From Bremia lactucae (lineage: Eukaryota; Oomycota; Peronosporomycetes; Peronosporales; Peronosporaceae), in NCBI RefSeq assembly GCF_004359215.1, contig NC_090612.1:6539311-6603310 (forward strand): DNA of 64,000 bases, read 5' to 3'. Shown here piece by piece: positions 10,960 through 22,439 of this stretch (position 1 is the stretch's first letter; each line of letters begins with the position of its first letter). The notes under the pieces were generated by a model. The model worked only from the letters and a program-made list of their open reading frames with translations. It was not told the DNA's origin and did not search any database. The position numbers and the translations under genes are program-made.

Positions 10960-13104
10960 CCTTGCAATCATCCATGCTAAAACGCTTGAGAATGTCGTCG
11001 ACGAATCGCCGTTGACTAATTGCTGCGCTGCCATCGTCATTGTTCACAAGCCGAATGCCCAACACAAATGCCAACGTCGGTCATCTCAAAGCGTCCTTTT
11101 AAGTCAGTCTTCGTGCGCGCTATTAGCTCCGTCGAGCTTCCAGTAACTAAAACATCGTCGACGTATACCAACAGTAGCAAGCAAAATATCCTTCGATAAA
11201 ATTCATGTAAAAGCACGGGTCAAAGGCCGAGACTTGAAAACCAATCAAGCATAAAAACTCGGCAGAAGTATCATTCCACACACGCGAAGCTTGTTTTAGG
11301 CCATAAATTGCCTCGACCAGCTCAAGGCAATCAAAGTCTTGGTCGAGCTCAACATCTTCTGGTGCGACACAGTACACAACTTCTTTCATAATTCCACCGA
11401 GAGAAGTAGTCACCACATCAAACTGATCAGCTCGCCAGCTTAAGTACTTAATCAGAGCAATTACCATGCGAACCGTCACATTCTTGACTACAGGCGAAAA
11501 CATCTCCGTGTAGTCGATTCCTTATTATTTCATGAATCCCTTTGCTACGAGTCGAGCCTTGTACTTCTCGATTGAGCTGTCGGCTTTACGCTTGATCTTT
11601 AGAACCCAATTCGTTCCGATAGCGTGTTGTCCTACCGGTAGCTTTGCAGCTCAAAATACACTACAAAGATGCATTTTATCTAATTCAGCTTGAATCGCCT
11701 TGCGCCAATGAAGATGATCCGTCTACTTGTAGCATCTTCAAATGTGGCCGGATCCGACAAGTCCTTAGCTTCTACCGCATTAGCACTTGCACGCCAAAAT
11801 GCAGGAGAAGTCGAGTCACTGTTTCCATCTTCGGAAGCACCACCCACATTCTTGACCGAAAGTTGGTTCCTTTCGCACGCGTAATCGCCGCTTTATTTGA
11901 CGTGATTCCGTTTCTTCGGGAGCACTCGCCTCTTCCAATCCAGCCTCTCGATGCTCCGGACTTGAAACTTTTAACGATCGATTTGATTCATGCCCGAAGT
12001 TTGCGCTATCCGGTCAGCTTAAAATCCGTTGTGCATATTGAGTCGTTGTCGCTTACCTCAAGCAGTCAAAGTCGAGGATTGGTTCTTCAATGTCGTCAAA
12101 AATGCTGACTGTTAAATCGCCAAGACTTGTCTACATCTCGACTGATCTCCACTTTCTGAGCTTCAATGTCGTAGATCCGATATGTCTTGGAGACTTTATC
12201 ATAGCCAACGAACACATGTTAACTCGAGACTTGGGGTTCCACTTGAGCCGCTTTTCCTTCGAAGTCATAACGTAAGCTCGACGCCAAAGACTCGCATATG
12301 CTTGATACTTGGCTTGTACTTGTCCACAATCTTAAATGAAGTATTATTAGTCTTTCTGGTAACGGAAGCCGATTCTTGACGCATGAAGCAGTCAAAGCAG
12401 TCTCCCACCAGAAACACTTGACCAATTTTGCGTTGTGCAACATGCTGCGTCCAATGGTAACAATCGTTCGTATGGCCCGCTCAGCTGTCCTGTTGGTTTA
12501 TGAGCGTACGGAACTGTGACCTCGATACCCTCGTCCTCGTAGAGGAACTTGAATAAAGTAGTCGCAAATTCTCAAATCCCGTCATGCCGCACGAACTTGA
12601 CCTACTTTCCAAATTGCGTTTAAACCTTCAGTATGTACGTCTTGATAATGTCCTCGCTTTCCGACTTGCGCAAGTAGTATCCCATCACGCATCCACTGGC
12701 CTCGTTCACAATAAGTAACAAGTACTTGCTGCCTCCAAGAAATTCTTGCTCCCTTTGGGTGCAAAGCCAGTCCATCGACGAGGTCGGCCGTTACCACCAA
12801 TTGTTTTGAGCTTTTCCGTAAATGTTCATGCGAGCTCCGTAAAACACCACTAAAAGCGACCACTTCGGTTTATCTCCGGGACCGAGAGCAATTTTTGGTC
12901 ATCTTCGGTACATACAGCGCGTTTTTGATTTGGATTTCGCGAATGTCACCGTTGGGTAGGACTACCTGCTCGACAATAGTCCCCATACCCATAATCGCTG
13001 TCTTGTCACCATCAGCTACTGAAAATTCGCCTTCTTGCTCGTCCAGTGTTGAAACTTGGACTTGTCGTAGCATATATGATGGGTAGCGCCACTGTCAATA
13101 GCCG
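10960..13104 (-). pseudogene. Copia array unit U3
   Basis: Protease 13073-12870, integrase parts 12863-12219, linker 12275-11644, RT 11503-11147. RT keeps YVDD (about 11155). The linker carries a 3-bp loss near 12063 compared with the other units. The unit starts at the only junction where RT and protease are joined in frame (see the entry at 13016). Confidence 0.75.
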
Positions 13105-13219
13105 CCTTGCAATCATCCATGCTAAAACGCTTGAGAATGTCGTCGACGAATCGCCGTTGACTAATTGCTGCGCTGCCATCGTCATTGTTCACAAGCCGAC
13201 CGCCCAACACAAATGCCAA
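13016..13219 (-). pseudogene. RT-protease fusion reading frame at the array junction
   Basis: A 67-codon frame runs from the end of RT (FVDDILKRFSMDDCKA) straight into protease ([17 protein letters not shown]). At the other four junctions one extra C shifts the frame after CKA, giving CKAGY. This junction therefore either keeps the founding in-frame deletion or has lost a base later. It is only a fragment, with no start of its own that I would trust. Confidence 0.6.
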
Positions 13220-15860
13220 CGTCGGTCATCTCGAAGTGTCTTTTCAAGTCAGTCTTCGTACGCGCAGTCAGCTCCGTCGAACTTCCAGTGACTAACACAT
13301 CACCAACGTATACCAACAGTAGCAAGCAAAATACCCTTCGATAAAATTCATGGAAAAGCACGGGTCAAAAGCCGAGACTTGAAAACCAATCAAGCATAAA
13401 AACTCGGCAGAAGTATCATTCCACACACGCGAAGCTTGTTTTAGGCCATAAATTGCCTCGACCAGCTCAAGGCAATCAAAGTCTTGGTCGAGCTCAACCC
13501 CTTCTGGTGCGACACAGTACACAACTTCTTTCATAATTCCATCGAGAGAAGTAGTCACCACATCAAACTGATCAGCTCGCCAGCTTAAGTACTTAATCAG
13601 AGCAATTACCATGCGAACCGTCACATTCTTGACTACAGGCGAAAACATCTCCGTGTAGTCGATTCCTTATTATTTCTTGAATCCCTTTGCTACGAGTCGA
13701 GCCTTGTACTTCTCGATTGAGCTGTCGGCTTTACGCTTGATCTTTAGAACCCAATTCGTTCCGATAGCGTGTTGTCCTACCGGTAGCTTTGCAGCTCAAA
13801 ATACACTACAAAGATGCATTTTATCTAATTCAGCTTGAATCGCCTTGCGCCAATGAAGCTGATCCGTCTACTTGTAGCATCTTCAAATGTGGCCGGATCC
13901 GACAAGTCCTTAGCTTCTACCGCATTAGCACTTGCACGCCAAAATGCAGGAGAAGTCGAGTCACTGTTTCCATCTTCGGAAGCACCACCCACATTCTTGA
14001 CCGAAAGTTGGTTCCTTTCGCACGCGTAATCGCCGCTTTATTTGACGTGATTCCGTTTCTTCGGGAGCACTCGCCTCTTCCAATCCAGCCTCTCGATGCT
14101 CCGGACTTGAAACTTTTAACGATCGATTTGATTCATGCCCGAAGTTTGCGCTATCCGGTCAGCTTGAAATCCGTTGTGCATATTGAGTCGTTGTCGCTTA
14201 CCTCAAGCATGTCAAAGTCGAGGATTGGTTCTTCAATGTCGTCAAAAATGCTGACTGTTAAATCGCCAAGACTTGTCTACATCTCGACTGATCTCCACTT
14301 TCTGAGCTTCAATGTCGTAGATCCGATATGTCTTGGAGACTTTTTCATAGCCAACGAACACATGTTAACTCGAGACTTGGGGTTCCACTTGAGCCGCTTT
14401 TCCTTCGAAGTCATAACGTAAGCTCGACGCCAAAGACTCGCATATGCTTGATACTTGGCTTGTACTTGTCCACAATCTTAAATGAAGTATTATTAGTCTT
14501 TCTGGTGACGGAAGCCGATTCTTGACGCATGAAGCAGTCATAGCAGTCTCGCACCAGAAACACTTGTCCAATTTTGCGTTGTGCAACATGCTGCGTCCAA
14601 TGGTAACAATCGTTCGTATGGCCCGCTCAGCTGTCCTGTTGGTTTATGAGCGTACGGAACTGTGACCTCGATACCCTCGTCCTCGTATAAAAACTTGAGC
14701 GAATTAGTTGCAAACTCGCGAGCCCCGTCATGCCTCACAAACTTGACTTCTTTCTGAACTGCGTTTGGACCTTCAAAATGTAAGTCTTGTTGAAGTCCTC
14801 GCTGTCTGACTTGGCGCAGCGACAATGGTAACAGCTGGTGTTTGTTAGTATCACGTTGTTCACCAGTTTTTGAACGCAAACAGAATCCCTTCATACATCC
14901 ACTGGCCTCGTCCACAATAAGTAGCAAGTACTTGCTGCCACCAAAAGATTCCTGCTTCATCGGTCCGCAAATGTCAAAGTATCGCAATACAAATGAACTA
15001 TATCGGCGCTTATCATGGTTGCTTGGAAATAGTTTTTGGACCACTTCTCCCTTCTTGACTTCCACGACACATGCTTGATAAAGTTGACGTTGATGGTAAG
15101 GAGGCATCCTTGATCATTCCACTCGCAACCATGTTTGGCAACACGTCATTTAAAGCGTGGCCCATTCGCGCATGTAAGTCGAACTTGTTGTTCGAAGTCG
15201 CTGAATTGGCAGATCGTTGTGGTGTCCGAAGCCAGTAAAGACCGTCGACGAGATTAGCCGTCGCCACCACTTGCTTGGAGCTTTTTCTTTCGATATTCAT
15301 TCGAGCTTCGTCAAAGACCACTTGAAAACGTCCACTTTTATATATCTGCGGAACAGAAAGTAGATACTTGCTCATCTTGGGCGCTATAGCGCATCTTTAA
15401 TCTCAATTTCGCGTACGTCACCGTTAGGTAGAACTATACGCTCAACAGTTGATCCCACGCCCATAATCGCTGTCTTGTTGCCGTCAGCTACCAAAAGCTC
15501 GCCTTGGTCTTGCTCGTCCAGTGATGAAAACTTCGACTTATCGTAACAGATATGATGTCCGACGCCGCTGTCAATGGCCCATATTCTTGGCAAATCTTTG
15601 CCTGTTGATATTTCGCATTCCAGCAAAACTGCAAATGCGACCCGATCGTATTCGTAGTCGTCGTTGTGCCGATACTGCACATTGCTTGCTCCGCGTCCAC
15701 GATTTTGTCCGCCGCGTCGAACTCTTCGGTTGTCATCTTTTTGCTTAGTCTGTTAAAGTCTGAAGCCGATGCTGAAAGGCGTAAGGAAGAAGGGAGCAAA
15801 GCGAGGAGTCTGCGCGAAGAGGCGAAGACACTTGAGTTGGAGAAGGAATATTAGGAAATG
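13105..15860 (-). pseudogene. Copia segment P2: end of gag, protease, integrase, partial RT
   Basis: The only array member with sequence upstream of protease. Gag end about 15799-15600, protease 15680-15384 ([18 protein letters not shown], then [12 protein letters not shown]), pre-integrase zinc region 15375-15013 ([10 protein letters not shown]), integrase core 15107-14538 (FDICGPM, LIVDEASGCMKG, RHDGAREFATN), linker about 14421-13789, RT 13648-13292 with YVGD (about 13305). Gag and integrase are more diverged from the short units than the linker and RT, where the similarity becomes near complete below about 14690. Confidence 0.75.
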
Positions 15861-16011
15861 ATTGATTTGTTGGAACTTACACTTCTACTCCGTAACAACT
15901 CATTTCTGCATAGTCTAATTCACTATATTATAGTATAACTAAGTACTATGCTAAGCCGCGGTTCGGATTGGACCGGTTCGGGTTGTGTACGTTACCTGAA
16001 ACCCAGAACCC
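15861..16011. other. Possible copia LTR remnant between P1 and P2
   Basis: About 150 bp separates the end of one copia pol (16012) from the gag end of the next. A G-run just before it in the element sense (CATTGGGGGGCG, about 16020-16031) is a plausible polypurine tract, so this may be the scrap of an LTR. No pair of LTRs is present to confirm it. Confidence 0.35.
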
Positions 16012-18936
16012 TCAATACGCCCCCCAATGCGAACTTGCATGAAGACCAAGCGCCGCAGTCATATCCTTGTGGCGCTGTCCGGGCAGTCCCTTTGTCATTA
16101 TGTCTGCCAACATGTTCGACGTCTCAGTATTCAAGGTGCACTTTGCCACGCTTGACTTCGTCACGGATGTGATGATACTTGATGTCAATGGGCTTTGCAC
16201 GGCCGTGATTGACAGGATTATTCGTCATCTTGACGCATGATTGATTGTCTTCAAAGATCTTGAGCTCCGGTCCTGGTTCGCATGCCGCATCCAATATCTC
16301 AGAGAGTAAGTGATAAATTCACATGCCTTCTTGGACCGCTAAGCTCAAGGCAATGTATTCTGCCTCGCTGGTTGACAGTGATACACTTGACTGTTTTTTG
16401 CTTCCCCAACTTATGGGAGCACCCATAAAGATGAAAGCATATCCAGAAGTTGACTTGCGATCAAAGTGGTCGCCCGCCCAGTCTGCATCGGAATAGCCGC
16501 GAAAGTCGACTTTATTGCCAGGCTGAAAACGAATACCATGAGTCTTGGTCCCTTGCAGGTAGCGTAGTATGCGCTTGACTGCGGCCCAGTGCTCAACTTG
16601 CGGATTTTTCATGAACCTTGATACGTATAAATGCAATGTCCAGCCGAGTTGCAGTCATAAGGTGCATCAGCGCCCCTTCGGCCTCACGTAATGGTGCATT
16701 CACTTTAGTCGGGGCATCGCTTGGCAATAGTCTTGAGCTTATATCCGTTGGACTTATCACTGCCTTGCAATCATCCATGCCAAAGCGCTTGAGAATATCA
16801 TCGACGTATCGCCGTTGACACATTGTCACACTGCCATCATCATTGTCCACAAGCTCGATGCCTAACACAAATGCACACTTGCCACTGTCGGTCATCTCAA
16901 AGCGTCCTTTTAATTCAGGCTTCGTGCGCGCTATAAGCTCCGTCGAGCTTCCAGTAACTAAAACATCGTCGACGTATACCAGCAATACCACGCAATGCCC
17001 TTCAATAATCTTGATGTAAAGGCATGGGTCGAAAGCCGAAACTTGGAAACCAATCGAGCATGCGAATTCGTCAAAAGTCTCGTTTCATACGCGAAGCTTG
17101 TTTCAAGCCACAAATCGCCTTGACCAGCTCAAAACAATCAAAGTCTTTGTCGAGCTCAACCCCTTCTGGTGCGACACAGTACACAACTTCTTTCATGACT
17201 CCATAAAGAAAAGATGTCACCACATCAAACTGATCAGCTGGCCAGCTTAAGTACTTAATCAGAGCAATTACCATGCGAACCGTCACATTCTTGACTACAG
17301 GCGAAAACATCTCCGTGTAGTCGATTCCTTATTATTTCTTGAATCCCTTTGCTACGAGTCGAGCCTTGTACTTCTCGATTGAGCTGTCGGCTTTACGCTT
17401 GATCTTTAGAACCCAATTCGTTCCGATAGCGTGTTGTCCTACCGGTAGCTTTGCAGCTCAAAATACACTACAAAGATGCATTTTATCTAATTCAGCTTGA
17501 ATCGCCTTGCGCCAATGAAGCTGATCCGTCTACTTGTAGCATCTTCAAATGTGGCCGGATCCGACAAGTCCTTAGCTTCTACCGCATTAGCACTTGCACG
17601 CCAAAATGCAGGAGAAGTCGAGTCACTGTTTCCATCTTCGGAAGCACCACCCACATTCTTGACCGAAAGTTGGTTCCTTTCGCACGCGTAATCGCCGCTT
17701 TATTTGACGTGATTCCGTTTCTTCGGGAGCACTCGCCTCTTCCAATCCAGCCTCTCGATGCTCCGGACTTGAAACTTTTAACGATCGATTTGATTCATGC
17801 CCGAAGTTTGCGCTATCCGGTCAGCTTAAAATCCGTTGTGCATATTGAGTCGTTGTCGCTTACCTCAGCCATGTCAAAGTCGAGGATTGGTTCTTCAATG
17901 TCGTCAAAAATGCTGACTGTTAAGTCGCCAAGACTTGTCTACATCCCGACTGATCTCCACTTTCTGAGCTTCAATGTCGTAGATCCGATATGCCTTGGAG
18001 ACTTTTTCATAGCCAACGAACACATGTTAACTCGACACTTGGGGTTCCACTTGAGCCGCTTTTCCTTCATAGTCATAACGTAAGCTCGACGCCAAAGACT
18101 CGCATATGCTTGATACTTGGCTTGTACTTGTCCAAGCCAAGTATCAAGCATATGCGAGTCTTTGGCGTCGAGCGTGTTATAGTCTTTCTGGTGACGGAAG
18201 CCGATTCTTGACGCATGAAGCAGTCAAAGCAGTCTCCCACCAGAAACACTTGTCCAATTTTGCGTTGTGCAACATGCTGCGTCCAATGGTAACAATCGTT
18301 CGTATGGCCCGCTCAGCTGTCCTGTTGGTTTATGAGCGTACGGAACTGTGACCTCGATATCATCGTCCTCGTAGAAGAACTTGAATAAAGTAGTCGCAAA
18401 TTCTCAAATCCCGTCATTCCGCACGAACTTGACCTACTTTCCAAATTGCGTTTGAACCTTCAGTATGTACGTCTTGATAATGTCCTCGCTTTCCGACTTG
18501 CGCAAGTAGTATCACATCATGCATCCACTGGCCTCGTTCACAATAAGTAACAAGTACTTGCTGCCTCCAAGAGATTCTTGCTCACTTTGGGTGCAAAGCC
18601 AGTCCATCGACGAGGTCGGCCGTTGCCACCAATTGTTTTGAGCTTTTCCGTGAATGTTCATGCGAGCTCCGTAAAACACCACTAAAAGCGACCACTTCGG
18701 TTTATCTCCGGGACCGAGAGCATTTTTGGTCATCTTCGGTACATACAGCGCGTTTTTGATTTGGATTTCGCGAATGTCACCGTTGGGTAGGACTACCTGC
18801 TCGACAATAGTCCCCATACCCATAATCTTTGTCTTGTCACCATCAGCTACTGAAAGTTCGCCTTCTTGCTCGTCCAGTGTTGAAACTTGGACTTGTCGTA
18901 GCATATATGATGGGTAGCGCCACTGTCAATAGCCCG
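16012..18936 (-). pseudogene. Copia segment P1: protease to the true pol 3' end with RNase H
   Basis: From junction 18936 down: protease 18904-18711, integrase pieces 18620-18200, linker 18083-17451, RT 17310-17071, RT C-terminus 16991-16593 (LLVYVDDVLVTGSS, so YVDD intact, then FGMDDCKAVISPTDISSRL, showing what normally follows CKA), RNase H 16636-16319 (YSDADWAGDHF, SLSTSEAEYIALS) and pol end 16200-16012 (SNMLADIMTKGLP). This is the reference for what the short units lack. Frameshifts and a 90-bp inverted repeat at 18084-18173 break it. Confidence 0.8.
18084..18173. repeat. Perfect inverted repeat, 40-nt arms, 10-nt loop
   Basis: Arms 18084-18123 and 18134-18173 are exact reverse complements; the loop is GTACTTGTCC. 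The left arm is ordinary copia linker sequence found in every unit; the right arm replaces about 45 bp of linker found in the other units, so it is a local inverted duplication in this copy alone. Confidence 0.9.
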
Positions 18937-19812
18937 CCTTGCAATCATCCATGCTAAAACGCTTGAGAATGTCGTCGACGAATCGCCGTTGACTAATTGC
19001 TGCGCTGCCATCGTCATTGTTCACAAGCCGAATGCCCAACACAAATGCCACCGTCGGTCATCTCGAAGTATCTTTTTCAAGTCGGTCTTCGTACGCGCAG
19101 TCAGCTCCGTCGAACTCTAGTGACTAACACATCATCGACGTATACCAACAGTAGCTAGCAAAATATCCTCCGATAAAATTCATGTAAAAGCACGGGTCAA
19201 AGGCCGAGACTTGAAAACCAATCAAGCATAAAAACTCGGCAGAAGTATCATCCCACACACGCGAAGCTTGTTTTAGGCCATAAATTGCCTCGACCAGCTC
19301 AAGGCAATCAAAGTCTTGGTCGAGCTCAACCACGAGTCGAGCCTTGTATTTCTCGATAGAGGCGTCGGTTTTACGTTTAATCTTTAATACCCACTTCGTT
19401 CCGATAGCGTGCTCTTCTGCCGGTAGCTTTGCAGCTCGAAATACACTACAAAGATGCATTGAATTTAACTCAGCTTGAAACGCCTTGCGCTAATGAAGCT
19501 GATCCGGTCCACTTATAGCATCTTTAAATGTGGCTGGATCCGACAAGTCCTTAGCTTCTACCGCATTAGCACTTGCACGCCAAAATGCAGGAGAAGTCGA
19601 GTCACTGTTTCCATCTTCGGAAGCACCACCCACATTCTTGACCGAAAGTTGGTTCCTTTCGCACGCGTAATCGCCGCTTGATTTGACGTGATTTCGTTTC
19701 TTCGAGAGCACTCGCCTTTTCCAATCCAGCCTCACGATGCTCCGGTCTTAAAACTTTTAACGATCGATTTGATTTATGCCCGAAGTTTGCGCTTTCCGGG
19801 TAGCTTGAAAGC
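18937..19812 (-). pseudogene. Copia array, rightmost partial unit R0 (linker and RT)
   Basis: Linker from about 19812 and RT 19459-18937 up to the fifth junction. RT has an internal deletion: the frame passes from YKARLV directly to VELDQDFDCLELVEAIYG, skipping the segment that contains FSPVVKNV in other copies. YVDD is intact near 19135. The unit is more diverged than U1-U3. It ends at 19812 against unrelated sequence. Confidence 0.7.
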
Positions 19813-19829
19813 GAGGAATGGGACTTGTT

Positions 19830-20330
19830 GAAGCAAGTGGTAAGATCAAGGTAAAGCACTCCACGACTGCGATGGACCAGGCGAACTTTAAGAGAAAACC
19901 CAGATAGGTACTGGTGAAATCTGTCTCGCGCTAAATGACTCGCACCTGCCACAGGTGGTATTCATGATGCAAAACCGCGAGGAAATGACACTTCAACAAG
20001 AGAACCTCGTGATCAAGCTCTTTCTTTTTTATGGTAACAGTGATACAAGTCTGAAGAACATCAATAAGCTGAATAAGCTAGCGGAGCAGATCATTGCTGT
20101 AGGTGACCTGTGAGTGAGGACGACTTGGTTACCTCACTTCTTGGAAGTCTTCGTGGCCCGTACCAGTTTTTCATTTACAGCACTGAAATCGTGTGCGGAC
20201 ACTTTGACTCGGGAGCTGTTGATGTCTCGACGCTTACACGAGGACATGAACAAGAAGACGCACGGTGGCAATGAAATTGCGTCTGATTAAGCGCTCGTGG
20301 TGAAGGATGCTAAGCACAAAAACGGTCAGT
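19830..20330 (+). pseudogene. Second copia family: gag fragment (+)
   Basis: Broken plus-strand frames read like a copia gag (UBN2-type): LKNINKLNKLAEQI near 20060, then, one frame on, SEDDLVTSLLGSL near 20120. Several stops interrupt it, and the start is not clear. The same sequence recurs more diverged at 21100-21890 (+) and in opposite orientation at 20340-20880. Confidence 0.55.
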
Positions 20331-20339
20331 GATGGGGGC

Positions 20340-20880
20340 TACCATTATTTTTAAAATTTCTAGAATCATCTAGCGTCATCCTTATGACTTTATTACAGGA
20401 AAGCACCGGTAATTACTCGTTTACTATTACCTTTAAATCCTTCTGCATGAGTTTGCCGTCCTTAAGTCGCCACTTGTGCACTGAAGCTCGGGAGCTCATC
20501 GGCAACAGTATTTCCTCATGAACTTGAACTTGTTGCATGCGGCGAGGCCCCCGAACCGACCACTCATGCATCATTAGGCTGCGCAAAGTCGCTGCTACTG
20601 CCAACAGAGAAAGAAAGTCACCAGACTTTTAAATCTGTGCTAGGTTTGCACGTTGCGACTGATATCTCAGCGTCATTCTAAACTCGCGAGGGGAGACCCC
20701 AATGCAGTTTTCTGTTTGCCGCAATTGCGGCACGCACTAGTTCTTTTCTTTTCACTGGCCGTTCTTCGTGCTTAGCCTCCTTCATCATGAACGCATGACC
20801 AGACGCAGCTATGTTGCCGCCCTGCTCCTTCTGCTTCATGTCTTTATAGGTGTTGAGACGACAACAGCCCAAGTCAACGT
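20340..20880 (-). pseudogene. Second copia family: gag C-terminal fragment (-)
   Basis: Minus-strand copy of the region seen at about 21400-21890 on the plus strand. The 20872-20678 frame includes DMKQKEQGGNIAASGHAFMM and then runs into the zinc-knuckle region out of frame (RAAIAANRKL), and 20604-20413 (TLRSLMMHEWSVRGP) matches the sequence after the knuckle. It lies head to tail between two plus copies, so the three make an inverted arrangement. Confidence 0.55.
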
Positions 20881-21099
20881 GTCCCCACGCAATTCTAATG
20901 CCGTGATCAGAAGCTGGTACGTGGCTAAAAGTAGTGATTGGCTTAGAGGCAGCGATATATTTGCAAACTAAGAGCCTTTAATTTTTCTACTTTGCATTTT
21001 GCCATCAAGTGTTTCAATGTTCAATCAAACGTGTATGTCACTCGTATACTTAGCTTAGCTTATAAGCCCAAGCCTTGCCAACTCTTCCTTCTGTGGTGT

Positions 21100-21890
21100 A
21101 AATGATGCATTCTCGCGACTGGAAGACACTTCGACAAGAGGAACTCCGCGAACAAGCTCATTCTTCTGCGACGTTTCTTCACGATACTGATGGAAAAAGT
21201 GGTAAAATAATGAAAAGCATTGATAAGCTGAATACGCTAGCGGAACAGCTCAATGCTTTCGGTGCTCCGTGAGCGAGGACGTTTCAGTTATCACGCTTGT
21301 TGGAATTCTTAGTGACCCATACCAGTTTTTCATTACGACATTGAAATTGCGTGTGGACGCGATTGACTTGGGAGCTGTTGACGTCTTAACACCTATATGA
21401 GGACAGAAGCGGAAGGAGCAGGGCGGCGACGTAGCTGCATCTGGTCAAGCGTTCATGATGAAGGAGGCTAAGCGCAAAGGATGGTCAGTGAAGAGGACTG
21501 ATGCGTGCCGCAATTGCGGCAAACAAGGACACTACATCAAAGATTACCCACGCAAGTCTAGAATGACTTGAAACGATATCAGTCGCAGCGTGCAAACATA
21601 GCGCAGGTTTAAAAATCTGGTGAAAATCTTTCTCTGTTGGTAGTAGCAGCAAGTTTGCGCAGCCGAATGATGTATGACTGGTCACTGAGAGGCCCCGCAG
21701 CAGACGACAAGTTCCAAATGAGTTCATGAGAAAGAACTGTTGCCGATAAGCACCTTGAGCTTATGTGCACAAGTGGCGACTAAAGGAGCGTAGGCAAACC
21801 GATACCGAAGGGATTTGAAGGCAATGGTTAACGAGGTATTACCGGCGATTACCTTTGCTGACGTCAGAAGGATGACGCTATATGTTTCAA
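21100..21890 (+). pseudogene. Second copia family: gag with a CCHY knuckle (+)
   Basis: Broken gag, plus strand. A piece near 21200-21270 reads MKSIDKLNTLAEQL; a later frame at about 21447-21550 reads KEAKRKGWSVKR then the zinc knuckle CRNCGKQGHYIKDY. The last position, normally Cys, is Tyr, so zinc binding is doubtful. At least one stop and several frameshifts lie between the parts. Sequence after the knuckle matches the minus copy at 20340-20690. Confidence 0.6.
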
Positions 21891-22439
21891 GAATGTTTTA
21901 GGAGGAGTCATTGGCTAAATTTAATGATTTCTTTTTAGTAGCAGCAATACCATAACTACAGTTCGATCTGTACATGTGAGCTTGGATTGATATGGTTACT
22001 TATCGGACCTATGGCTCGTATTATGGAGCGAAGGTATGCCGAGGAAGTCATACCCTTCATCCAAACCGTTTACTATAAAAAGGTCTCGAAAGTATGATAT
22101 GTTTCACTGCGCATTTTTGGGCCTCTATTGCTACGTGGGGTTAAACAAACTTACCATACGCCGACTTGATGGCGACTATCCCATAGAAAGTTTTGTACTT
22201 CGAACTGCTTTAAAGACCTCTGACCCTTTGGCTAACGTGACCTATCAACCATAAGTCTAGACGCGCCGAAAGAGATAAGTACCCTCATCTCAATTAAAGC
22301 GCTCCTTAATATATGCCTCGACCATCAACAGGGTACATTGTCGATGGCTGGCTCACCTTTGGAAAGTTTCAAGATCCGGCTAAGCTCTTATCGTTAACAC
22401 TATTCCGGTTACGATGTCAAATTAGCTTTTTAGAACGGG
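21891..22439. other. Unassigned 550 bp with one weak reading frame
   Basis: A 72-codon plus-strand frame at 22036-22254 begins MPRKSYPSSKPFTIKRSRKY; I do not recognise it, it has no support from a second copy and may be chance. No LTR start could be found before the LTR remnant that begins near 22440. Confidence 0.3.

Larger units (their letters stand above)
5960..19812 (-). repeat. Tandem array of internally deleted copia pol units
   Basis: Head-to-tail minus-strand array of Ty1/copia pol segments. The junction between mid reverse transcriptase (...FSMDDCKA) and the protease start (IDSGATHH) occurs near 6685, 8823, 10960, 13105 and 18937. Three regular units measure 2138, 2137 and 2145 bp. 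The unit between 13105 and 18937 is longer because it contains a true copia 3' end and the end of a gag. Units look nearly identical by eye; the segment 7369-8001, for example, recurs at 9506, 11644, 13789 and 17451 with few changes. Confidence 0.85.

Noticed and set aside
22036..22254. A 72-codon plus frame as a possible small gene
   Set aside because: No family resemblance, no second copy, decayed surroundings; noted only within the unassigned region.
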